This document shows, piece by piece, positions 34,202 to 41,158 of a stretch of DNA of 41,158 bases (positions are counted from its first letter, which is position 1; each line of letters opens with the position of its first letter). Origin of the DNA: JBIOJM01 sp044450785 (lineage in GTDB: Bacteria > Planctomycetota > Planctomycetia > Isosphaerales > Isosphaeraceae); assembly GCA_044450785.1 (NCBI GenBank), contig JBIOJM010000050.1, positions 1 to 41,158 on the forward strand, read 5' to 3'. Position numbers and translations under genes: made by a program. The notes beneath the pieces were generated by a model. It was not told the DNA's origin and searched no databases. It saw nothing but the letters and a program-made list of their open reading frames with translations.

Positions 34202-35263
34202 TCAGCCGGCCCGATCGGATCGCGGCAGCGGCGATCCTTCCTGGTCCAGAAACCAGCGGACGGTACGCTCGATGCTGTCGCGGTAGCTGATTTCAGGCTG
34301 CCACCCCAACCGGGCACGGGCTTTCTCGGTGCTGTATTCAAGCTGGCGTCCCAGCAGCCAGGCACCGTAACGCGTCACCCGCGGAGGGAGAGACCGGCAG
34401 AGCATCCGATCCCGAAGCTCCAGGAGGAAACCTCCCGCGTAGGCCAGCGCGTACGGAACGTGCCGGCTCACCCGGGGGACCCGGAGCGCATCAGCAAACA
34501 GGTCCAGAAACACGCGCTGGGTGATCCGGCCCTGGCTGGTGATGTTGTACGCCTCACCCCGGGAATCGGGGTCGCGCGCAGCGACGATGGCGGCGTCGGC
34601 CACAACCCCCGCATACACGGCGCTGAGCGGATTGTCGCCCTTGCCGACAATCATCATCCGCCCCCGGCGAAATTCCCGGATCAACCGCGGCACCGTCGTC
34701 CGATCGCGCTCACCGAAGAGCCAGCTCGGGCGGATCACCGTCAGGGGGAGAACTCCGGCGCCGGCCAGTTTCCAGAGCGATCGCTCGCAATCCACCTTGC
34801 TGCGGGTGTAATAATCCAAAATCCAGACGTTCTGGCCCAACGATGCTGTTTCGTCGATCGGGGTCTCCTGATCGGGGGGATGGCCATACGCACTGGTCGA
34901 ACTGATGTGGACGAAGCGATCCACGCCCGCATGCGCGGCGGCCTGTGCGAGTGTTCGGGTCGCGTCAACGCAACCCGTCTGAAACTCGCGCCACCTTCCC
35001 CAATCACCGACCTTGGCGGCGCAGTGGAAGACCAGCGCGACATTGGCGGCGGCGGCGGCACAAGCCGCCGGATCGGTCAAATCGCCCCGCACCACCTCGA
35101 CGCCGAAGGCGTCGAGGAATTCGGTCCGGCTCCCCTGTCGAACCAGGACGCGGACCCGATCTCCCTCTGCCATCAGCTTTTCGACCAGGTGACTCCCCAA
35201 GAGGCCGGTCGCTCCGGTGACCAGGACCTGATCGCCGCTCGTCGCGGAGCCCATTCTCAGCAT
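34202..35263 (-). CDS. NAD-dependent epimerase/dehydratase (extended SDR)
   Basis: ATG 35263 lies 5 bases after the stop of the M50-HlyD gene, so the two are probably co-transcribed; ATG 35254 is an alternative, and the longer frame to 35317 would overlap that gene. The Rossmann motif is VLVTGATGLLGSHL, followed by RGDLTDP, the Ser of HISSTSAYG and the active-site YYTRSK (Tyr-x3-Lys). The C-terminus carries LGWQPEISYRDSIERTVRWF, typical of sugar-nucleotide or 3-beta-HSD-like reductases. About 353 residues, normal length. Substrate unknown; the context suggests envelope or cell-surface metabolism. It converges with the FGE-domain gene across a 4-base gap. Confidence 0.88.
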   Translation of the reverse strand: MLRMGSATSGDQVLVTGATGLLGSHLVEKLMAEGDRVRVLVRQGSRTEFLDAFGVEVVRGDLTDPAACAAAAANVALVFHCAAKVGDWGRWREFQTGCVDATRTLAQAAAHAGVDRFVHISSTSAYGHPPDQETPIDETASLGQNVWILDYYTRSKVDCERSLWKLAGAGVLPLTVIRPSWLFGERDRTTVPRLIREFRRGRMMIVGKGDNPLSAVYAGVVADAAIVAARDPDSRGEAYNITSQGRITQRVFLDLFADALRVPRVSRHVPYALAYAGGFLLELRDRMLCRSLPPRVTRYGAWLLGRQLEYSTEKARARLGWQPEISYRDSIERTVRWFLDQEGSPLPRSDRAG

Positions 35264-35268
35264 GTCTC

Positions 35269-37452
35269 TCAAAGCTGGAAGTTGAACATCTTGTTCCACC
35301 ACCGCCACAGCCACCACGCCAGGGGGTAAGTGCCGCCGTCGATCTTGGCGAAGCCCCGCAGTCCCGGCTCGAGCTTCAATTCCGGGTTTTCGAGCGGAAC
35401 GACCACTTCGTAGACGGCGGTGAGGGGCTTGGCTGCCCCCGTCTTTTGGTCGGGTTTGGCGGCGACCTCGCCGCCGGCCATGTTGGACATCGAGGTGTCG
35501 ATCTCCTCACGGCTGCGCGGTGAGATTTGGGAGACGCGGCTCTTGTAGGTCATCTCACCCCTGCCGTAGACCTTGAGCCAGGCTACGCGATCGGGGCGGA
35601 TCAGGTGGACGTCGGCCTGGTCGATGATCAGGTGAGCTTCGAGGTGATGGGGGTCGCCGACCTCGCAGAACGGTTTGCCGGGCTTGAGCCACTGGCCGAG
35701 GGTTTCCTTGTGGGGGGAGCCGACGACCTGACCGTCCCGGGCGGAGATCAAGGTGAGCTTGCCGATTTGCTCGACAATCTTTTCGATCATCGGCTCCAGA
35801 TTCTCGGCGAATTCCTCGTATTGCTTCGCCTGGGCACGGTTCTCCAGTTCAGGGCTTCCGCGATACCACAGGTATTTATGGTAGTTGGAGTCGTGGTCCG
35901 ACTGGCGCTGGAACAGATCTTTTAGTTTCTCGGGGTTGGACAACTTGGCCAGGACGGTGTCCTTCTTGACCCAGTCTCCGTTTTTGACGTTCAGCTCGAC
36001 GAGCCGGCCTTCAACCTCGGCGTAAAGCACGTCGGGATGAGACAGCTTGAGCAAAATGGACCCCTGGATTCGTAGCGGAGTCGGGATCAACAAGATCCCG
36101 GCGACGAGCGCGATCGCCGCGGCGGCGAAGGCGGACGCACGTGCCTTTTTCACTTTGCGCATCCTCCCAGGCGTGCGAAGAAACTTGCCGATCTGATAGA
36201 CCGGCATTCCCAACAAGGGGACGAGTGCTGCCACTGCCAACAGATAGGCGACCTGCTCGAGCTTCCACTTCTTGAGAACTTGCGACAGAAACCACAGGAT
36301 CGCGAAGCTGACGAACCAGCGATAGAGGTAACTGGCCACCGCGTAGATCACGAACAGGTACCGGCGCGAACGCGGCAGGTAGCTCTGTACGGGGATCTCC
36401 AGGCCCAGCACCTTCTCCTGGATCAGGTAGGCGAAGAACTGGGTGCTCTTGATCCGGAGGTTGGGGATCTCCAGCCAGTCGGCCATCACGTAATATCCAT
36501 CGTAGCGCAGCAGCGGGTTGGCATTGAAGAGGATGGTGTTGACCGAGCAGATGAACATCGTCGCCATGGCCAGGCTGTTCAGCAGTCCGGGTGTGCTGTA
36601 CCACCAGATGAATGTGGCGAGGCTGGCCAGGAAACACTCGACGTAAATGCCGGCCGCGGAGATCCAGATCCGATGCCATTTGTTGGGCAGGAGCCAACTG
36701 TCGGTGACGTCACAGTAGAGGGCCGGAGTGAGGACCAGGAACAGGATTCCCATTTCGTGAACTTCGCCGCCGTAGTGCTTGGCGGTCAGGCCGTGGCCGA
36801 ACTCGTGGATGATCTTCACGATGGCCAGGCTGGCCCAGAAGCTCATGATGGTCCACCAGTTGAAGAAGCTCTGGAAATCGGGAAGCTTGTCATAGAAGGT
36901 CTTCCACTGGCTGATGACCAGCGAGACGGCCAGGAGCATCGACATCACGCTGAGCGTGATGAAGGTCTTGGTGAAGATCCAGCGGAAAAACGGGTACATC
37001 CGAGTCAGGAGGCGCTCGGGGTCAATGATCGGGATCTTGATGAAAAGGATGTTGGCCAGGAATGCCCAGACCTTGCGCCAGCGGTTCTTCTTGCGGCGGC
37101 GGATCAGTACTTTGGCCTGCTCGGCGCTGTCGATCTGGATGATCCCCGCCTCATGAAGCTGGGCCACGAACCGCGTCAGGTCCTCGATCGAGATCGTCTG
37201 CGGCCGGTACTTCCGCTCGAATGCCTTCTTGACCTCCTGGAGGGTCAGCTTGCCGTCGAACTGCTGGAGCAGGAAGTATTCCTCGATCTTGAAGCGAAAA
37301 TACTTGAGGGCGAGGGGGTCCTTGATCACGTAGTGGGTCATTCCCTCATAGAACTGAGGCTGGACGACCAGGTCGGGCCGGAGCTTGACCTTGAGATGTT
37401 CGGCGGACTGCCCGAACGGCAAGGCGGGTGCCAGTGTGGGAGCGGCGCTCAT
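35269..37452 (-). CDS. PqqD-like / M50 metalloprotease / HlyD fusion membrane protein
   Basis: ATG 37452 with GAGGG 10 bases upstream; 727 residues. Residues about 30-105 form a winged-helix PqqD-like domain (DGKLTLQEVKKAFERKYRPQ). Several membrane segments follow, with the zinc-protease motif HEFGH at 216-220 and the second M50 motif NPLLRYDGYY (Asp about 318). A further membrane segment (about 445-465) leads into a HlyD-like periplasmic part with a lipoyl-type hairpin (YAEVEGRLVELNVKNGDWVK) split by a coiled coil. This is the putative peptide zinc metalloprotease/efflux adaptor type common in planctomycetes. It is the third gene of an operon with two other HlyD proteins; no ABC or RND pump is visible in the window. 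Substrate unknown. Confidence 0.88.
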   Translation of the reverse strand: MSAAPTLAPALPFGQSAEHLKVKLRPDLVVQPQFYEGMTHYVIKDPLALKYFRFKIEEYFLLQQFDGKLTLQEVKKAFERKYRPQTISIEDLTRFVAQLHEAGIIQIDSAEQAKVLIRRRKKNRWRKVWAFLANILFIKIPIIDPERLLTRMYPFFRWIFTKTFITLSVMSMLLAVSLVISQWKTFYDKLPDFQSFFNWWTIMSFWASLAIVKIIHEFGHGLTAKHYGGEVHEMGILFLVLTPALYCDVTDSWLLPNKWHRIWISAAGIYVECFLASLATFIWWYSTPGLLNSLAMATMFICSVNTILFNANPLLRYDGYYVMADWLEIPNLRIKSTQFFAYLIQEKVLGLEIPVQSYLPRSRRYLFVIYAVASYLYRWFVSFAILWFLSQVLKKWKLEQVAYLLAVAALVPLLGMPVYQIGKFLRTPGRMRKVKKARASAFAAAAIALVAGILLIPTPLRIQGSILLKLSHPDVLYAEVEGRLVELNVKNGDWVKKDTVLAKLSNPEKLKDLFQRQSDHDSNYHKYLWYRGSPELENRAQAKQYEEFAENLEPMIEKIVEQIGKLTLISARDGQVVGSPHKETLGQWLKPGKPFCEVGDPHHLEAHLIIDQADVHLIRPDRVAWLKVYGRGEMTYKSRVSQISPRSREEIDTSMSNMAGGEVAAKPDQKTGAAKPLTAVYEVVVPLENPELKLEPGLRGFAKIDGGTYPLAWWLWRWWNKMFNFQL

Positions 37453-37534
37453 GTGTCGTCAACCCTCGTCGAGCGGAAAAAAATCCGGGGGACGCGGCGG
37501 AGCGGACCGTCTTCTCCGCCGGCACCCGTGGTCA

Positions 37535-38496
37535 TCACCGGGCGCGGGCCGTCCGCGCCCTAGCGTCCCCGTCGGGGCCGGCCGCCGCAACGTCCTTGGT
37601 TAAAAAGATCGTCATTTGCACCATCAAGCCCGGCCGCAGGTCGCCGGGATTCTCGAACTCCGCGCGGATCCGGACTCCGTTCTCGCCGATCGGCTGGAGC
37701 TGGGGATCGACGAACGTGATCTTGCCGGCGAATCGCTTCTTCTCGATGGGCAGGGGTTCTCCTTTCCCTGATTGTCTCAAGCGCGGCTGAATCTCGACGA
37801 CCTGACCCTCCTTGACCCGATACGAGTGCTCCAGGGGGACGTAGGCCTCGGCGGCCAGTCTGCTGAGATCGCCGAGCTGGATGACCGCTTCGTGGGCGCG
37901 AACGCTCTCGCCGGGTTCTCTCATCCGCTTGAGGACGACCCCCTCGAAGGGAGCGACGATCCTGTGCTCGACGAGCGCCCGTTTCGCCAGGTCCAGCTCA
38001 GCCTCGGCGATGCCGCGATTCTCGCGGGCTTCCAAGACCTGTGCATCGGCAACCTTCAACTCTCCCTCGGCCTTGGCGACGTCCTCGTCCGAGACCATTC
38101 CTTTCTGCCGTGCGTTGAGTCGTGAGTTGCGCGCCACGACCTGAGCGGCGACATACTTCTGGGCCAAGGCTTTCTCCTCGGGGGCGATGCCTTGGCCTGG
38201 AGCACGTTTTTGGCGACGGTCAGCTCGGCCATCTCGCGGTGCAGGTAGCCGATCACGCCCCCCTTCTTGACCGGCATGCCGATCTGAAGCTCCATCGACT
38301 CGATCACTCCCTCGCGCAGGGCCGCCACGTCCGACTTCTTGATCCAGTCGATCCTGGCCAGTTCATCGAGGACCAGGGCCTGGACGGCCGGATTGTCTTG
38401 GCGCTCTGCGGCCTGGTCGGTCTGGGCCAGCGCGGCCGCGCCCAGCAAGACGATGCAACTTGCTCCCACTGCCGCGATCGGTTTCGGAACGAACAT
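37535..38496 (-). pseudogene. HlyD-family periplasmic adaptor, frameshifted as given
   Basis: ATG 38496 begins a signal peptide (MFVPKPIAAVGASCIVLLGA, cleavage near ALAQ). The first lipoyl half is VIESMELQIGMPVKKGGVIG, followed by coiled-coil AELTVAKNVLQAKA. Near 38182 the frame breaks in a run of five G (C on the coding strand); a sixth restores AKASPPEEKALAQKYVAA. The rest has LNARQKGMVSDEDVAKAEGE, the second lipoyl half RIVAPFEGVVLKRMREPGES, and a beta-barrel ending in RIRAEFENPGDLRPGLMVQM. About 320 residues in all, normal length. The break is in a homopolymer and the rest is well kept, so I think the gene is real and the indel may be a sequence error. Middle gene of the adaptor operon. 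Confidence 0.75.
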
Positions 38497-38601
38497 GTTT
38501 GGACGAGTCTCCTCGCCTCCAGGGTGTGGCCGGGCGGGTCCCGGCTCAAATCGGACATTGCGTCTTCAAATCAAGTCAGGCAAGTCGCTCGGACGCTTCG
38601 T

Positions 38602-40707
38602 TCACCGCAAGAACGGCCAGCGGAACAGCACCGATTCGTAGAAGACCTGAATCGGTTTACGGAGCAGGTAGTAGGCCAGGTTTGTCTTGCCGCAGTCGAC
38701 CTTGGCCCGGACTTCGGCCCCCGGCCGCATCTCAGCAATATGGTTGCGGGCCAGGTAGTCTTTCTGGACCGCGTCGCTGAACCCGACCATCACCTTGACG
38801 ATATGGCGGTTCTTGTATTGTTCGGATTCGGCCATCGTCTCGGCGCCGGGGGCGATCCGAATGACGTAGCCCTCATAGCGGTGGGCTGGGTCGGTCATGG
38901 CGAAGAAGTGAGCCGGCAGGGGCGCGCCGGCCTTCTTCCGCCCCTCCCTGATGTCGGTCTCGAGCTGGCTCTGGGCCGCCAGGATCGGCCCCATGTCGTC
39001 GTCCGGGACCTCGACCTCCAGGATCCAGTCACCGTCGATCGCGGCGACCTGGAGCAGCTCGGTGCCGATCTCGACCGGCCGGCCCATCAGGGTCTTGCGG
39101 GCTTCCCAGGTCGTGATTTTCCCGTCCTGGGGCGATCGAACGTTCATCGACTCGATCTGTTCCTCGACGATCTCGATCCGCTGCTTGGAGCTTTTGCCGG
39201 TGATCCGCGCCTCGGCCCGCTGGGCCTGGAGCTGAAGCATCTCGTGATCGTCCTGGCCGGACCGCAGTTTCCCGACCTGCACACCGAGGGAGTTATACTG
39301 GCTCTCGGCCTTCTGCATCTCGGCCATCAGACCTTTCAGCTCTTTCTGCAGCTCGCGGCTGTCGAGCTTGATGACGATGTCTCCGTTGTGTACTCGTTCG
39401 TCGTGATCGACGGGGACCTCGCTGACGATGCCAGCCACCGGCGCATAGACCTTGTGCCGTTCCTCGGGGAGAAGTGAACCATGGCCCTCGATGGAGAGCG
39501 TGCAAGGGATGAATGCCATGGCGGCGATGAATGCCAGCACGGCGGCCAGCACGGCGCCGATCTTGGCGAGAGTTCGGCCCCGGAACATCCGCCAGGGAGA
39601 GCCGAGCGCCTTCAAGACAGGCTTGAGGAAGATCTTGTGGTGTTCCTGGGCATTCCACAGCGCCGACGAGGCGTGCCTGGATACCACCTCGGTCCGGGCG
39701 TGCATGTCCGTCGGCGCCAGCTCGTCGCCGATCTGCTCGGAAACCAGGCAACCGAAAACAACCTTCTCCTTGCTCTCGGCCCCTTGCTCCGTCTCGGGCT
39801 TGTGCAAGAGCGTGACGACGACCACCTTCGACCCCGATTCGTCGACGTACATCTCGAGCGCGTCGCGCAGGTCGGGGGCGCAGCCGTCGGTGTTGCCGGT
39901 GTAGACCAGGTCCTCCCCCGAGCGGATCACGACCTTGCAGAGCCGCGTCAGCTCGCGCACCAGGTTGGACCGCTGCTCGACAACCTCCTGCCCGCTGACC
40001 GCTTCAACCATGGTCCTGCCGGCGATCTTGAGCGACACGGTGAGCCGGTCGCAGCCCACCAGGCGTTTGCCGTCATTGACCACGGAGTAGGCGGTCTCCT
40101 TCAGGTCCAGCGATGAGTGGATCTGGTGCGTGAACCCCTCGAGCTGATTCCAGAGCCGTTGCTGCGACATCATCTGCCGCATCTGACGGTTCTTCAGATA
40201 GGTCGCCGCCAGGTCGCAAAGGTCGGTGACGAACCGCAGCGTGCTCTTCTGCTGAGCGGCCCGCCGGGTGGGATCCATCAGGATCTCCAGCAGGCCGACA
40301 ACCTGCTTGTCCACCAGGAGCGGAGCGATGATCAACGCGTACTCGGTGGGGTTGAATGCCTGCGGGACCCCCTCGATCACCGCGCTGGGAGGAATGATCT
40401 GCGCTTGCGATGCCTGGAGCATGCAGCCGAGAAGCGCGTCGTGGGGCGCGGTCTTCACCCGCCCGTCCATCAACCCCGTCACGCCAAACTCGAACTGATA
40501 TTGCAGCTTGAGACCGCCCCGCCCATCCATCATCCAGAACGCACCCCCGGTCGCGGCCACCGCCGCCACCGAGCGATTCAGGAACTCGACGTAAAACTCG
40601 TTTGGCTGAATGTCCGATTCCGCCAAGTCGGCGATCTCGGCCACCAGCTTGCGAATCTGGTTCTTCGTCTGCTCGAGCAGACCGGGATCAATCAATTCTT
40701 CCGGCAT
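38602..40707 (-). CDS. GAF-like / HlyD membrane fusion protein
   Basis: ATG 40707; 701 residues. The N-terminal 360 residues are cytoplasmic, with two GAF-like stretches (about 30-165: VAAVAATGGAFWMMDGRGGL, PLLVDKQVVGLLEILMD; and about 190-350). A membrane segment lies at about 381-400 (IGAVLAAVLAFIAAMAFI). Beyond it is a HlyD adaptor: HKVYAPVAGIVSEVPVDHDE, a coiled coil (KELKGLMAEMQKAESQYNSL), VRSPQDGKITTWEARKTLMG and a beta-barrel to the C-terminus ESVLFRWPFLR. It combines a possible intracellular sensor with a periplasmic adaptor. It is the first gene of the minus-strand operon with the HlyD and M50-HlyD genes. The partner pump is unknown. Confidence 0.88.
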   Translation of the reverse strand: MPEELIDPGLLEQTKNQIRKLVAEIADLAESDIQPNEFYVEFLNRSVAAVAATGGAFWMMDGRGGLKLQYQFEFGVTGLMDGRVKTAPHDALLGCMLQASQAQIIPPSAVIEGVPQAFNPTEYALIIAPLLVDKQVVGLLEILMDPTRRAAQQKSTLRFVTDLCDLAATYLKNRQMRQMMSQQRLWNQLEGFTHQIHSSLDLKETAYSVVNDGKRLVGCDRLTVSLKIAGRTMVEAVSGQEVVEQRSNLVRELTRLCKVVIRSGEDLVYTGNTDGCAPDLRDALEMYVDESGSKVVVVTLLHKPETEQGAESKEKVVFGCLVSEQIGDELAPTDMHARTEVVSRHASSALWNAQEHHKIFLKPVLKALGSPWRMFRGRTLAKIGAVLAAVLAFIAAMAFIPCTLSIEGHGSLLPEERHKVYAPVAGIVSEVPVDHDERVHNGDIVIKLDSRELQKELKGLMAEMQKAESQYNSLGVQVGKLRSGQDDHEMLQLQAQRAEARITGKSSKQRIEIVEEQIESMNVRSPQDGKITTWEARKTLMGRPVEIGTELLQVAAIDGDWILEVEVPDDDMGPILAAQSQLETDIREGRKKAGAPLPAHFFAMTDPAHRYEGYVIRIAPGAETMAESEQYKNRHIVKVMVGFSDAVQKDYLARNHIAEMRPGAEVRAKVDCGKTNLAYYLLRKPIQVFYESVLFRWPFLR

Positions 40708-41158
40708 GGTGGTACCAGTGGATAAACGCCTGGGCCCCGTGTCGCCTCCCCAGGATGTATCCTGACTTCACCGGGCGACTTTCGCGGGACAGTGCTCCTT
40801 GACAAACGCGCGACGCATGCCACGCACTGACAACAGGACGCGGACATTCCCAATCTTCCTGATGAATATTCCGCCTGGCCGCTGGCGAAGTTGCTCGAAG
40901 GGGGTAGGGGGGTGCGGGAGGCGGCGGAAGGATGGGGGACGGCGGACGATAGAAAGACCGACGCCGTCGGAAGGACGGAAGAAAGACCGTAACCGTTCAC
41001 GCCGTTTCGGCGCACCGAATTCGCCGTCGCCGAACGGGGGCGTGGTGCGTGAAGGGTGGTTCATGGTGCGGGTCGGTTGATGGAGGCGCGAACGTCGAGG
41101 ACGAAGAGAGAATACACACACAGCGTGTTTTCCTGCGTCATTTGCGTCATTTGCGTCA
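40708..41158. other. Gene-free stretch upstream of the adaptor operon
   Basis: I see no convincing gene, RNA or promoter here. It holds purine-rich sequence with two GAAAGACCG copies near 40950-40990, and ends at the window edge with tandem copies of TTTGCGTCA (about 41133-41158). It probably includes the promoter of the GAF-HlyD operon. Confidence 0.5.

Noticed and set aside
36280..37563. A 427-codon open frame opposite the M50-HlyD gene
   Set aside because: It lies wholly antisense to a conserved membrane protein, shows no motif, and is rich in Gln, Asp and His as expected from the reverse frame of GC-rich coding DNA.
38122..39477. A 451-codon open frame opposite the HlyD genes
   Set aside because: Antisense shadow of the GAF-HlyD and HlyD genes, with no recognisable domain or start signal.

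Overview
The window comes from a high-GC planctomycete, probably of the Isosphaeraceae/Gemmataceae kind. The evidence is an ECF sigma factor next to a giant Ser/Thr kinase with WD40 and TPR repeats, three surface proteins with the planctomycete N-terminal motif LEDR(R/L)xLS, HAF and SBBP repeat proteins, a TIGR03032 protein, and a run of HlyD-type adaptors beside an M50/HlyD fusion.

Layout. (1) 1-12.8 kb, minus strand: a tightly overlapping defence-type island. In transcription order it holds an SNF2-like helicase, a DUF4143 protein, a methylase/DUF3883 junction remnant, an AlbA_2 protein, a ParA-like ATPase, a second methylase/DUF3883 chimera, an antitoxin, a PIN toxin remnant, a DUF1156 adenine methylase, an AAA_21-type ATPase, a DUF1016 (YhcG-like) nuclease and a DUF499 ATPase. 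Most of these genes keep their ends and their ATGA/GTGA overlaps with neighbours but have lost interior segments. Several also carry single-base frameshifts, and the ParA P-loop lysine is replaced. (2) 13.0-13.8 kb: a MNT/HEPN toxin-antitoxin pair. (3) 14.0-19.1 kb: ECF sigma factor and Ser/Thr kinase. (4) 19.3-29.6 kb: a cluster of exported or surface repeat proteins (TIGR03032, two paralogous beta-helix proteins, HAF, WD40, SBBP). Three copies of a foldable leader-like element lie upstream of three of them. (5) 29.7-31.1 kb: remnants of a HEPN gene and of a Uma2 gene, then thyX. (6) 31.1-35.3 kb: aldo/keto reductase, a membrane-anchored FGE-sulfatase-domain protein and an NAD-dependent epimerase. 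(7) 35.3-40.7 kb, minus strand: GAF-HlyD, HlyD (frameshifted as given) and PqqD-M50-HlyD genes, which look like one envelope transport operon.

How the genes fit together. The island resembles helicase/methylase/ATPase anti-phage cassettes in which DUF1156, DUF499 and DUF3883-tailed helicases co-occur. It appears eroded: only the antitoxin, and possibly the methylase and the DUF1016 nuclease (if their frameshifts are sequence errors), look near full length. The order of fragments suggests three former units of the form helicase - cargo genes - methylase that collapsed into one another.

Limits. No alignment or search was run. Statements about missing segments rest on remembered family architecture. 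The five single-base frameshifts examined closely (in YhcG, DUF1156 twice, the chimera and the HlyD) would each be repaired by adding one base next to an identical base, so base-calling errors cannot be excluded. The large joins cannot be explained that way.
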